A DNA stretch of 64,000 bases from Deltaproteobacteria bacterium (GTDB lineage: Bacteria; Desulfobacterota; DSM-4660; Desulfatiglandales; Desulfatiglandaceae), in assembly GCA_019307815.1 (NCBI GenBank), contig JAFDIV010000012.1, forward strand, positions 1-64,000, read 5' to 3'. Position numbers and translations under genes: made by a program. Numbering within the stretch: the first letter of the stretch is position 1; each line of letters begins with the position of its first letter. The notes beneath the pieces were generated by a model. It was not told where the DNA came from. It saw only the letters and a program-made list of their open reading frames with translations, and ran no database searches. This document shows positions 8,104 through 17,277 of this stretch, piece by piece.

Positions 8104-9609
8104 ATGCCTGATCAGCCTCACTTGGTAGGAATTCTACTGGCCAATCCGGTTGACCGCAGGTTGATGGCGGACTTCCTGAAGTCAGAAGGATACAGGGTTG
8201 CGGCACCAGGCCAGGATCATCTAGATAGTGCACTGCGTGGTGGTGCTAGCCTGATCATTGCCGATATTCTCTTTGCCCATAAACTGAGAGACCAAATTCA
8301 TGTCCTCAAAAGGGAGGCAAGTCCCGTTTTCCTTCCATTGTTGGTTCTTCTTCCTCCAAAGGTGGACAGTACCCCTTGGCTCAATGCAGGGTTTGACGAT
8401 GTATTGCGGGAACCCTTGACAAAGGTGGACCTAGGAGCCCGACTCCGGGTGCTCTTACGGCTTAGGGAGCAATCCCTGGAGCTGGCCCGCCAAAGCCAGG
8501 CCATGTTCCAGACCCTGGTGGAGCAATCCATGGTGGGAGTATACATTTTCAATAGGGATACCTATTTATACGTAAATGATGCACTTGCCCAAATGGCAGG
8601 CTACCGGCCCCAAGAAATCATCAATAAACTTAAGCCCCTAGATCTCGTTTATCCTGAGGATCGGCCTCTGGTCCAGAATTTGTTGGAAAAACGTTTCCTT
8701 GGGGAACTACAAACTGCAAGGTATCGGTTCCGGGGGCTAAGGAAAGACGGATCAGTGAAACACGTGGAGGTATTCGGTAGGCCTATGGAATTCAGAGGCG
8801 AAGTCGTCATCCTGGGAACAGTTATCGATATTACAGAGCAGGTAGCGGCTGAAGAAAAACTCAAGCTGTATCAAAAAGAGCTGGAGAAGCTTGTGGAGCA
8901 AAGGACTGTAGAGCTGAAGGAGACGAATGAAGACCTGGAGGCCTTCGTCTACTCGGTCTCTCACGACATGAGGGCCCCTCTTAGAGGAATTCGGGGGCTG
9001 GCCGAGGCATTGCAGCAAGACTGTGCCTCAAACATCGACCAAACAGGAAGGCGTTATCTGGAAGGTATCACTGCCTCAGCAAACTACATGGACATGCTCA
9101 TCGAGGACCTTTTGGCCTACAGTAAGGTCTGCCGATCCGAAATACAACTTGCCCCTGTATCGCTTGAAAGGGTCATATCTGATGCCATTGCACTCAATGG
9201 TCATGATATTAGAAGCAAAGATGCAGAGGTAACCATCCGCGGGGATCTAGTGGAAGTGAAAGGGCATTACAGTCACTTAGTGCAGGTTTTTGCCAACCTA
9301 CTCTCCAATGCCATAAAGTTTGTGCCCGCCAATCAACGGCCAACTGTTACCATTGATGCCAAGAAACAAGATGAGAAGATCCTCATTACCGTATCGGATA
9401 ATGGGATAGGCATAGAACCACAGAACTTTGATCGAATATTCAAGCTCTTTGAAAGGCTCCATGGCATAGAAGAATACCCTGGTACTGGTATTGGCCTTGC
9501 CATTGTAAAAAGGGCCATGGAAAAGATGGGAGGGCGCTGCGGCGTGCGATCGCAGCTTGGCAAGGGGAGCCAGTTTTGGGTGGAGCTACCAACATCTCCT
9601 GAGTATTGA
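8104..9609 (+). CDS. Receiver-like/PAS sensor histidine kinase
   Basis: This 501-residue soluble protein has an N-terminal receiver-like domain (1-120). It keeps an Asp at 54 (IIADIL) but lacks the usual acidic pair near the N-terminus (LLANPVDRR). A PAS domain (about 133-250) and a short coiled coil follow, then HisKA with VYSVSHDMRAP (His287). The HATPase has NLLSNAIKFV, DNGIGI and GTGIGLAIV. The kinase core is of the type found in bacteriophytochrome-like kinases. It begins one base after the KaiC-like gene, so the two are surely co-transcribed. The degenerate receiver may be a docking domain for the ATPase, which is inference. Confidence 0.85.
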   Translation: MPDQPHLVGILLANPVDRRLMADFLKSEGYRVAAPGQDHLDSALRGGASLIIADILFAHKLRDQIHVLKREASPVFLPLLVLLPPKVDSTPWLNAGFDDVLREPLTKVDLGARLRVLLRLREQSLELARQSQAMFQTLVEQSMVGVYIFNRDTYLYVNDALAQMAGYRPQEIINKLKPLDLVYPEDRPLVQNLLEKRFLGELQTARYRFRGLRKDGSVKHVEVFGRPMEFRGEVVILGTVIDITEQVAAEEKLKLYQKELEKLVEQRTVELKETNEDLEAFVYSVSHDMRAPLRGIRGLAEALQQDCASNIDQTGRRYLEGITASANYMDMLIEDLLAYSKVCRSEIQLAPVSLERVISDAIALNGHDIRSKDAEVTIRGDLVEVKGHYSHLVQVFANLLSNAIKFVPANQRPTVTIDAKKQDEKILITVSDNGIGIEPQNFDRIFKLFERLHGIEEYPGTGIGLAIVKRAMEKMGGRCGVRSQLGKGSQFWVELPTSPEY

Positions 9610-9700
9610 TTCCTGAATTTTACCTTTTGGCCAAGTGCTGAATTCTTAAGTTGACAGCCCACCTTAGGTGCTTACGTCTTTTTTCTTGGAGGTATTTGCT

Positions 9701-11971
9701 ATGCGCCATATTATAATAATCGACGACAACCCTAATGATAGGTTGCTTGCGACTCGCGCCCTGAAAAAGGACATGCCTGAGCTTAAAATCACTGAAATCC
9801 CAAACCAGCAGACCTTTAAGGCAGTTATGAAACAGGGAGGATTTGACCTGGTTATAACTGATTACCAACTCCGCTGGGCCACTGGGTTGGACATACTGCG
9901 CGAGGTAAAGCGGACCCATAAGGATGTGCCCGTGATCATGTTTACGGATACTGGTACTGAGGAAGTTGCGGTAGAAGGCCTTAAGGCAGGACTTGAGGAC
10001 TATGTGCTCAAGTCACACAAGCATTTCGCAAGGCTCCCTACCTCTGTGAGACTCGCCTTGGAGAGGGCTGAGCAACGAAAGTTAGCTGCTGAGACAGAGA
10101 AAAAGTATAAAAACCTGTTTGAAAGAACCCCAGTCGGTCTTTTTCGCACCACTCCGGATGGGCGTATCTTGGATGCAAACCCCCGCTTCGTTGAGATAGT
10201 AGGTTATAGCAGTAAGGAAGAGTTGTTGCGTACTAATATGGTGGATCATTATGAGGACCCTTCGGAAAGAGAACGCTGGAAGGAGGCCCTGGAGCGGAAA
10301 GGAACTCTTTTGAATTACCGCTATAAATTCAGACACCGTGACGGAAAGATAATATGGGTGGAAAGTAGTACCTATGCCCATTTCGATGAAAATGGGAAAA
10401 TCGCCTATTATGAAGGGAGCGTTCAGGACATCACCGCGAGGATCGAGGCAGAGGCTGAATTGCGGCTCCTTGCCACTGCTATCTCTCAGGCAGAAGAAAG
10501 TGTGGTTATTACGGATACAAATGCCCAAATCCAATATGTCAACCCAGCCTTTGAAAGAATTACTGGGTATAGCCGTGAAGAAGTGCTGGGAGAAAATCCC
10601 AGACTCCTCAAGAGCGGTCGCCAAGATGAGGCCTTCTATAAGGAGCTATGGGACACGCTGACCCAGGGCCGACCTTGGAAGGGCTCGTTTGTAAACAAGA
10701 AAAAGGACGGGACCCTTTACGAAGAGGAAGCCACCATCAGCCCGGTTATGAACTCCAATGGAGAAATCACTCATTACGTGGCGGTTAAACGAGATGTGAC
10801 TGCAGAGCGTAGGCTGGAGCGCCAGCTCCGCCAGGCCCAGAAGATGGAGGCCATAGGTACTCTTGCAGGCGGTATTGCCCACGATTTTAACAACATCTTG
10901 AGTGCCATTATGGGATATACAGAACTGGCCCTTATGGATGCGCGGAAGGGATCCACCATATCAAATAACATGAAACAGGTGCTCCATGCCGCCACACGGG
11001 CGAGGGATCTGGTCAAGCAAATCTTGGCCTTCAGCCGCCAAAGCGAAGAAGAACGCAGACCGCTCCGCGTCCAGCCCATCTTTAAAGAGGCCATCAAAAT
11101 GCTTCGCTCCTCTCTACCTGCCACCATTGATATCAAGCAACATATTGACCCTGAGACTGGCTTGATCATGGGGGATCCCACCCAGGTCCACCAGGTGCTC
11201 ATGAATCTGTGCACCAACGCGGCCCATGCCATGAGGGAAAAAGGAGGTATATTAGAAATTAGGTTGGAGAATACCCATGTGGATGATTCCTTTGCTAAGG
11301 CACATCCCGGGCTACAGCCAGGGCCATATGTACGGCTCACCGTAAGCGATACAGGATGCGGAATGAGCCGGGAGGTATTGGAACGCTTATTCGACCCCTA
11401 CTTCACGACCAAGGAAAAGGGTGAAGGCACAGGTCTGGGCCTGGCAGTAGTCTCGGGAATCGTGCAGTCCTATGGTGGCGCCATAACGGTCTACAGCACC
11501 CCAGGCCAGGGATCTACATTTCATGTATATTTCCCCATGCTGGAGGAAGAAAAGCCTGCCAAAGAAGAAAAGGAAGCTACCTTCGAGCCCCTTCCTACAG
11601 GGACCGAGCGGATACTGTTTGTGGACGATGAGAAGGTCTTGGTGGAAATAGGCTCTCAGATGCTGGAGATACTGGGCTACAAAGTAACCCATAGGACCTC
11701 TCCATTGGAAGCGCTTGAGCTTTTCAAGGCAAAACCCCAGGCCTTTGATCTTGTTATAACGGATATGACTATGCCGCAAATGACAGGGGATGAACTGGCC
11801 CAAAGGCTTTTGGAAATACGGCCAGACCTGCCCATTGTGCTTTGTACCGGCTTTAGTGAAAGGATAACTCGACAAGGGGCCAAGGCCATTGGCATCCGCG
11901 AATTCCTCATGAAACCCCTGGTCATGAAAGATCTGGCAGTAACTATCAGGAAGGCGTTGGAGAGGGAATAA
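9701..11971 (+). CDS. Hybrid sensor kinase REC-PAS-PAS-HisKA-HATPase-REC
   Basis: The domain order in 756 residues is as follows. The N-terminal receiver has IDDNPND with Asp54 in VITDYQ. Two PAS domains (about 135-250 and 255-370) each end in QDIT or RDVT. HisKA is GTLAGGIAHDFNN with His394. The HATPase has LCTNAAHAM, DTGCGM and GTGLGLAVV. The C-terminal receiver has FVDDEK, VITDMTMP and a late Lys (LMKPL). ATG at 9701 is preferred to the GTG at 9668 because GGAGG lies 8 bases before it. It follows the preceding kinase by 91 bases on the same strand. The C-terminal receiver would take the phosphate for relay or autoregulation. The 3' end overlaps the convergent manA by 26 bases. Confidence 0.88.
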   Translation: MRHIIIIDDNPNDRLLATRALKKDMPELKITEIPNQQTFKAVMKQGGFDLVITDYQLRWATGLDILREVKRTHKDVPVIMFTDTGTEEVAVEGLKAGLEDYVLKSHKHFARLPTSVRLALERAEQRKLAAETEKKYKNLFERTPVGLFRTTPDGRILDANPRFVEIVGYSSKEELLRTNMVDHYEDPSERERWKEALERKGTLLNYRYKFRHRDGKIIWVESSTYAHFDENGKIAYYEGSVQDITARIEAEAELRLLATAISQAEESVVITDTNAQIQYVNPAFERITGYSREEVLGENPRLLKSGRQDEAFYKELWDTLTQGRPWKGSFVNKKKDGTLYEEEATISPVMNSNGEITHYVAVKRDVTAERRLERQLRQAQKMEAIGTLAGGIAHDFNNILSAIMGYTELALMDARKGSTISNNMKQVLHAATRARDLVKQILAFSRQSEEERRPLRVQPIFKEAIKMLRSSLPATIDIKQHIDPETGLIMGDPTQVHQVLMNLCTNAAHAMREKGGILEIRLENTHVDDSFAKAHPGLQPGPYVRLTVSDTGCGMSREVLERLFDPYFTTKEKGEGTGLGLAVVSGIVQSYGGAITVYSTPGQGSTFHVYFPMLEEEKPAKEEKEATFEPLPTGTERILFVDDEKVLVEIGSQMLEILGYKVTHRTSPLEALELFKAKPQAFDLVITDMTMPQMTGDELAQRLLEIRPDLPIVLCTGFSERITRQGAKAIGIREFLMKPLVMKDLAVTIRKALERE

Positions 11972-13175
11972 AGGGAACCGTAGCTTTATAAATGATCCCT
12001 TTTCCCTTTATATGATAAGGATGGGCACACGCAGGTACAATCACGGAGTCCCCTTTGCGCAATTGAAGAGCCTCCTGATGCTGGGGGCTATTTATCCTGG
12101 CCTCACCTTCTAGGAATAGCAGGATTTCTATTCCATGCTTCTTAGCACTATAATAGGTCTTTTCCTCTTCCAAAAATATGCATGAAAGCTCAAATTCCTC
12201 TGCAGGTGCTCTATAGACCTTTTCAACCTCGCTTACCATTTGAGCGTGCAAGATCTCCGGACGCCCTGGTTCAAACCGAACGATCTTCAGCAATTCATCC
12301 ACGTCCACATGCTTAGCTGTAAGTCCTCCCCGTAGCACATTATCCGAGTTGGCCATGATCTCTAGCCCTGTACCCCCAAGATAGGCATGAAGCTCACCAG
12401 CCGGCAAAAACATGGCCTGCCCTGGTTCCAGGTATATGAGATTGAGAAAAAGAGGAGACAAAACACCCACATCTCCTGGATATTTCTTGCCCAGCTCCAT
12501 CACCCAGTATAACTCCCGCCTCTCCCTTGCCTTCTCCTTCGCCCTTTCCACCACCCGGGAAACCATGCGGGCCTGCTCACTCTTTCCCATTTTCATGAGT
12601 ATCCTGAAAAATCGTTTTAACCCATCCATATCCGGATGGTTTCGGAGTCCATCAACAAGGGGGGACAGTTCTGGCACAGCAATTGTTTCCATTAAGGCAA
12701 GTGCCTCCCCCACTGGCCGGAACCCTTTTAATGCCTCAAATGGGGTAAGGGCACAAAGTAATTCTGGCTTGTGATTGTCATCACGGTAATTGCGATATGG
12801 GGCATCAAGGGAAATGCCCAGCTCATTTTCCTTGGTAAATCCCTCTATGGCCTGTTGTTTGTTTGGGTGGACTTGGATGGACAATGGCTCGGCCGCTGCA
12901 AGGATCTTGAAAAGAAAAGGAAGCTGACTATCAAACCGCCGGGCCACCTCACTGCCCAAAACGGATTCAGGTGAGGAAGCAATCACATCTATGAGCGAGA
13001 TCCATCTCCCGTCCACACAGACCTGAGAGGGTGCCTTAGGATGTGCCCCCATCCAGAGTTCTGCCATGGGGTTTCTTTCTGGATTAGGGATATTCAGCAA
13101 TTTCGGAATGGCTGTTTTTGAGCCCCATGCATAGTGCTGGATGGGGTTTCTGAGGAGTGAAATGGTATCGAGCAT
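11946..13175 (-). CDS. manA: Mannose-6-phosphate isomerase, class I
   Basis: This enzyme interconverts fructose-6-phosphate and mannose-6-phosphate, feeding GDP-mannose and surface sugar synthesis. Its 409 residues match the type I family. NPIQHYAWGS lies at the N-terminus, zinc ligands appear in SIQVHPNKQQA and DDNHKPEL, and FLPAGELHAYL, GLEIMANSDN and the active-site RGGLTAKHVD follow. The length is typical. Upstream on the same strand lies a decayed sugar-transferase locus, which fits a former surface-polysaccharide context. The gene converges on the hybrid kinase and overlaps its end by 26 bases. Confidence 0.92.
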   Translation of the reverse strand: MLDTISLLRNPIQHYAWGSKTAIPKLLNIPNPERNPMAELWMGAHPKAPSQVCVDGRWISLIDVIASSPESVLGSEVARRFDSQLPFLFKILAAAEPLSIQVHPNKQQAIEGFTKENELGISLDAPYRNYRDDNHKPELLCALTPFEALKGFRPVGEALALMETIAVPELSPLVDGLRNHPDMDGLKRFFRILMKMGKSEQARMVSRVVERAKEKARERRELYWVMELGKKYPGDVGVLSPLFLNLIYLEPGQAMFLPAGELHAYLGGTGLEIMANSDNVLRGGLTAKHVDVDELLKIVRFEPGRPEILHAQMVSEVEKVYRAPAEEFELSCIFLEEEKTYYSAKKHGIEILLFLEGEARINSPQHQEALQLRKGDSVIVPACAHPYHIKGKGIIYKATVPFIPSPTPS

Positions 13176-13215
13176 AGCCTTGCTTCCCTACTATATTAAT
13201 CTAAAAGTTTAAAAT

Positions 13216-14410
13216 TTAAATGTAACCCCCTAAAAGGATTAATTTATCTTCGACTTTATCATTCTCGCGGGTCCTTTTTGCCCCTAAAACCACCAATGTG
13301 TACTCCCTATATGGCTGTTCGTACAGTATATCTTCCTTGTCGGGGTTCGGCTTGTGCTTGTAATAGGCTATGATCTTCCCATTGGGGTGTTCTTTTAACC
13401 AGGGGTTGACTTGGCTGTCCGTCAATATGACAAATGGTTTTTGAAGCCTACCCAAAAAGTGGTATTGGCCATGGTATTTCCCCACGTGGTCAATGGGGGG
13501 CCCCTCTGTTCTCAAAATTCTTTAGGATTCGCGCTACATGTCGTAGATCATAGTTTGTTCCTATGGCTCCAATTGCCTCCGTCTGAAATACAACAAGCAC
13601 AATTACCGAACTGATTGTGATGGACACAACACCATGGCTTGTCTGTCGCAGCCTTATCTTATAAAGGCTTACTGCTAAACCAAGCAGGATCAGTCCCCCG
13701 AAAAAAGCAACAAGCTGGCCTTGATGGGTCAGGGACTTGGCTATAAAGGGTGAGAGAACAAAAATAAGACCCAGGTAAAGAGAAAGATGATATAAGGGAG
13801 CAAGTCCCTTGATTTGACCGTAAGACCGTTCGCTAGTCCCCTGCAAGCAAGCAGGGCCATGCCCGGAAGCAATGGCAGAAGGTAATAAACCTGCTTTCCA
13901 CTCAAAAGGGAAAAGATGACAAAGACAGGAACAACCCAGGACAGGCAAAACCTTATTCCTAGGTCCTTTCTCACAAAACCCACAAACCCGCGCCATGGGG
14001 CTATCCATAAAAGCCAAGGGCATAAGTGGATCCAGGTTTAGGAGTCCCCCTTGAGACCGAATAAGTCGCAGGATGTCCGCCGGATCATTCTGGCCATCAC
14101 CGTCCAGGGTAGCGATCCATCCTGCCCTTGCTGCGCTCACCCCTGTCCATATGGCCGCGGACTGCCCATAGCAGTGCTTATGTCGTAGAATACGAAGCCT
14201 GGGAAAATCCTTGGATAAGCTCTTCAACCTTTCCAAGGTGTCATCAGTGCTTCCGTCGTCCACATAGATAAGCTCATAGTCGATTTTACCATCAAGTGTA
14301 CTTCGTACCTCGGCGACAAGAGGTTGGATATTTTCAGCTTCATTGTGCACAGGAATCACCACCGAAAGCATGGGGCGGTCTGCCCCCATCCCCTCCTTGT
14401 CATGAAACAT
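13216..14410 (-). pseudogene. Decayed GT2 / ArnT-like glycosyltransferase fusion
   Basis: From the ATG at 14410 (GGAGG 6 bases upstream) a normal GT2 polyprenyl-phosphate sugar transferase begins with LSVVIPVHNEAENI, YVDDGSTDDT and DGDGQNDPADIL. Near 14050 it loses similarity. The rest encodes the C-terminal part of an ArnT-like GT-C enzyme scattered over different frames. WIAPWRGF and LLSGKQVYYLLPLLPG lie in a second frame (about 13750-14035). LIFVLSPFIAKSL to LKNFENRG returns to the first frame. PIDHVGKYHGQYHFLGRLQKP, ending at 13216, is in another frame after a shift near a GGGGGGCCCC run at 13495-13504. A deletion has joined two neighbouring genes, followed by further shifts, so the locus is almost certainly dead. 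ArnC/ArnT-type enzymes attach sugars to lipid A or phospholipid carriers. Confidence 0.75.
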
Positions 14411-14513
14411 TGTAGTCCTCCGGGCGCAAATTCGTCCCCCATATTTCCCTCTTTTTTGTAGAAATAACAAGACCTGAGTGGTAATTATAGTAAAATTTTT
14501 TGGGGTAAAGATC

Positions 14514-15104
14514 ATGAGTTCAGAGAAAAGGGATCCGGCGCAAACGGCCAACGAAATTCCCTACCTTCCCAGAAACAGGTGGAAGGCCCTGGTCAGGCGT
14601 GAAGGAGATATTATCATTAAAGACTATTCGGCAAGCCCCCCTGGTGCGCGGTTTTACGGAAGGATCTGTATTGCATGGGAGGCATCGGCCCTTGAAAGGC
14701 TCAGGGGACTGCCTGGAATCCCTCTTGTTTTGGAAAGGCCCGGTCCCTACACCTTGAAAATGACCGCAGTCCCTGGCCAACCCATTTCCAAAATGAAAAA
14801 GGGAGATCTGAGCGAGGCCTATTTTTCGAGACTTGTGGCGCTTTTTGAGCAGATGCATACAAGGGGCGTGGCCCATGGTGATGCACATCACAGAAACATC
14901 CTCGTGCACAATGAGCTTCCTTATCTGGTGGACTTTTCAACCGCCTATGTTAGGGGTCGTCTTCCGGTTCTGGACCACACAATATTCAAATGGTTTGTAT
15001 TACTTGATCTGGAAAGGCTGTACAAGGTGGAAAAAAAATTCTTCGGTAGGGGCACACCTCCAAAGATGTTTTTCCTTTACCGAATTGCGAAGAGGCTATC
15101 ATGA
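14514..15104 (+). CDS. Lipopolysaccharide (Kdo/RIO-type) kinase-like protein
   Basis: This 196-residue protein has a compact protein-kinase-like fold. The lysine segment is REGDIIIKDYS, the catalytic loop is HTRGVAHGDAHHRNIL, and VDFSTAYVRG follows as the DFG equivalent. This resembles the heptose/Kdo kinases of LPS core synthesis and RIO-type kinases. ATG at 14514 is taken as the start; the GTG at 14478 would add a hydrophobic leader with no ribosome site. The last 4 bases (ATGA) overlap the next gene, indicating coupling. It diverges from the dead glycosyltransferase locus. The substrate is unproven. Confidence 0.7.
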   Translation: MSSEKRDPAQTANEIPYLPRNRWKALVRREGDIIIKDYSASPPGARFYGRICIAWEASALERLRGLPGIPLVLERPGPYTLKMTAVPGQPISKMKKGDLSEAYFSRLVALFEQMHTRGVAHGDAHHRNILVHNELPYLVDFSTAYVRGRLPVLDHTIFKWFVLLDLERLYKVEKKFFGRGTPPKMFFLYRIAKRLS

Positions 15105-15634
15105 GCAAACGAATTTATCAGGGTGCAGCACTCGCTACTGGAGTATTTCTTCTAGTGATCCTGGCGCGCCCTAATCCTTATTCAGTAGGGGTTGGGGCTG
15201 TTCTTGTTGCAATTGGGGAGGCCATGCGCATATGGGCGAGCGGCCATCTACAACGAAACGTGGAGATTACAACCTCAGGCCCTTATGCCTATCTGAGGGA
15301 TCCCCTCTATTTTGGCAGGCTTTTTCTGTTGGTGGGCCTTTGTGTCATGGGTTGGGGATATGATCTGATATTGCTGCTTATTGGACTTGGGATTTTCTTT
15401 TTTCAATATATGCCCCGGAAATACCGAAAGGAAATGGCAAGGCTGGAAAGGCTTTTCGGAGAAGAGTATAAAAGATATGCAGCAGCCACAAGAAGCCTTA
15501 TCCCGCGCCTTAAACCCTACCCCTACGCAAGGCATAGGACATGGCGTTTCAATCTCTTTTGGAAGGTAAACAGGGAACAGTATCTCCTATGTGGTATAAT
15601 TATTCTTTGTGCTGTGATTATCAGCAAGCTTTAA
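15101..15634 (+). CDS. Isoprenylcysteine carboxyl methyltransferase-like membrane protein
   Basis: This 177-residue protein has four to five hydrophobic segments and the hallmark GPYAYLRDPLYFGRLF of the ICMT/PEMT fold. A basic KYRKEMARLERLFGEEYKRY stretch follows, where the family binds S-adenosylmethionine. Bacterial members are methyltransferases of unknown or lipid substrates. The start ATG overlaps the stop of the kinase-like gene (ATGA). It is probably transcribed with that gene and the LptG-like permease, so an envelope lipid role is plausible but inferred. Confidence 0.75.
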   Translation: MSKRIYQGAALATGVFLLVILARPNPYSVGVGAVLVAIGEAMRIWASGHLQRNVEITTSGPYAYLRDPLYFGRLFLLVGLCVMGWGYDLILLLIGLGIFFFQYMPRKYRKEMARLERLFGEEYKRYAAATRSLIPRLKPYPYARHRTWRFNLFWKVNREQYLLCGIIILCAVIISKL

Positions 15635-15667
15635 AATACTTGCCTTTCATGAGCTAGTGAGCTTGAA

Positions 15668-16744
15668 ATGAGTGCGTTGTCAAAGTACCTGTTTAAGGAA
15701 TTCTTCAGGCTTTTGGGCGTTTGTCTAATCATATTCATATCCATTTATCTCCTCATCCATTTCTTTGGCAGAGTGGATGATTTCCTGGAGGCTGGGGTAT
15801 CTAAGTCCATCATGGCCTCCTATTTCTTATACAAAATACCTTACATCCTTGTGCAGATGCTTCCTCCCTCTATTCTCATAGCGGTCATTATCCTATTTAG
15901 TATTATGCGAAAAAATAACGAGGTGACTGCTCTAAAGGCAGCAGGGGTCAACGTGGCCCAGCTAGCTCAACCCATGCTGTTACTATCTATTTTTTTGGCC
16001 CTTGGTCTGTTCCTCATTTCTGAGACAGTGGTTCCCTATACCAGCTCCAAATGTAACGATATCTGGCGCAAAGAGGTACGAAAGCACCATACACACAGCT
16101 TCTATGGGCACAACCGCATATGGTATAAATCAAAAAACGCCATTTATTGGTTTAGGGAATACGATCCCAAAAGAAGATTAATAAAAGGAGCTACCTTCTA
16201 TTTCCTCACCCCTGATTTTAGGTTGAAAAAAAGGATAGATGCGGCTAGTGCCTATTGGAAAGATGGTCGATGGCATCTTAGTGATGGTATTATTATGGAA
16301 TTAAAAAAGGGCAAAGGTTATGAAACCAGAGGTTTTAAACAAATGCAAATTACCCTGTCCGAGACCCCAGAGACCTTCAGCGAAGAAGAACGAAAACCCG
16401 AAGAACTCAATTACTGGCAGCTAAAGCGGTTCGCCCAACGGGTCCAAGAGGAAGGTTACGATGCGAGTAAATATCTGGTGGACCTGAATATCAAACTCTC
16501 CTTTCCTTTCATTGTGGTGGTAATGGTCTTGATCGGATTTCCCATTGCCATGAAGACAGAAAAAGGCGGTACTCCCGTGGCCGTTTCCATCGGAGTAGGA
16601 CTTTGTTTTCTCTATGTGTTCATTCTGGGCATAACCAGAGCTATAGGATTTTCCGGTGCCTTGCCACCAATTCTGTCCGCATGGCTTGCCAACATAGTCT
16701 TTGCCTTCTTTGGGATCTATTTAATGAGCTTAGTGCCCTGTTAG
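15668..16744 (+). CDS. lptG: LptF/LptG-family permease, probably LptG
   Basis: This 358-residue inner membrane protein has three N-terminal membrane segments (LLGVCLIIFISIYLLIHF, MLPPSILIAVIILF, MLLLSIFLALGLFL). A periplasmic jellyroll-like domain (about 130-270) includes NRIWYKSKNAIYWF, and three C-terminal membrane segments follow. MRKNNEVTALKAAGV is the conserved coupling helix that meets the LptB ATPase. With LptF it extracts LPS from the inner membrane. LptG is preferred over LptF from general resemblance only. No lptF lies beside it, so its partner must be encoded elsewhere. Confidence 0.85.
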   Translation: MSALSKYLFKEFFRLLGVCLIIFISIYLLIHFFGRVDDFLEAGVSKSIMASYFLYKIPYILVQMLPPSILIAVIILFSIMRKNNEVTALKAAGVNVAQLAQPMLLLSIFLALGLFLISETVVPYTSSKCNDIWRKEVRKHHTHSFYGHNRIWYKSKNAIYWFREYDPKRRLIKGATFYFLTPDFRLKKRIDAASAYWKDGRWHLSDGIIMELKKGKGYETRGFKQMQITLSETPETFSEEERKPEELNYWQLKRFAQRVQEEGYDASKYLVDLNIKLSFPFIVVVMVLIGFPIAMKTEKGGTPVAVSIGVGLCFLYVFILGITRAIGFSGALPPILSAWLANIVFAFFGIYLMSLVPC

Positions 16745-16787
16745 GTATTTTGTGAAAACCTTTAACTACTCTTTGGAGGGCTCACTC

Positions 16788-17237
16788 ATGAAAAAATTTT
16801 CTGATGCCTTACTGGCGCTTTTACTTATTGTGGCTTTGGCCTACCTCCCTGCCTGCAATACCACAAGTGGTGCTGTAGCGGTGGGATGGGGGACAAAGGG
16901 GGGTGCCCCAAGCGAAACACCACCACATCCTGGCCGCAAACACGGGCCACCGGCTCACGCACCTGCCTGGGGCTACCGTGCCAAGCACCAGTATTGGTAT
17001 TATCCTGAGGCGTTCGTGTATTTTGACGTCACCAGAAAGGTCTACTTTTACATGGAAGGGCCAAATTGGCATATGGCCGTATCCCTGCCATCTTATTATA
17101 AGGCAAATTTAGGGGGCTATGTGGTTCTTGAAATGGACACGGACACGCCTTATACTTATTTTGACAAGCACAAAAAGAAGTATCCTCCGGGTCAGTGGAA
17201 AAAGGGGAAAAAGAAAAAAGGCAAGGGTTGGCATTAG
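16788..17237 (+). CDS. Small lipoprotein with aromatic-rich surface domain
   Basis: This 149-residue protein has a lipoprotein signal (MKKFSDALLALLL and lipobox LPAC). A Gly/Pro/His-rich linker follows, then a short domain rich in Tyr and Trp (HQYWYYPEAFVYFD, KVYFYMEGPNWHM). The tail is very basic (KKGKKKKGKGWH). ATG at 16788 is chosen for the GGAGGG 8 bases upstream. Similar small lipoproteins with a YYP...VYYD pattern are found in Desulfobacterota and related groups, but no function is known to me. The lysine-rich tail could bind LPS, nucleic acid or peptidoglycan. Confidence 0.7.
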   Translation: MKKFSDALLALLLIVALAYLPACNTTSGAVAVGWGTKGGAPSETPPHPGRKHGPPAHAPAWGYRAKHQYWYYPEAFVYFDVTRKVYFYMEGPNWHMAVSLPSYYKANLGGYVVLEMDTDTPYTYFDKHKKKYPPGQWKKGKKKKGKGWH

Positions 17238-17277
17238 TCTAAAGGTTCAGAGGCCACCCACAGAAGCTCCTATGGCC

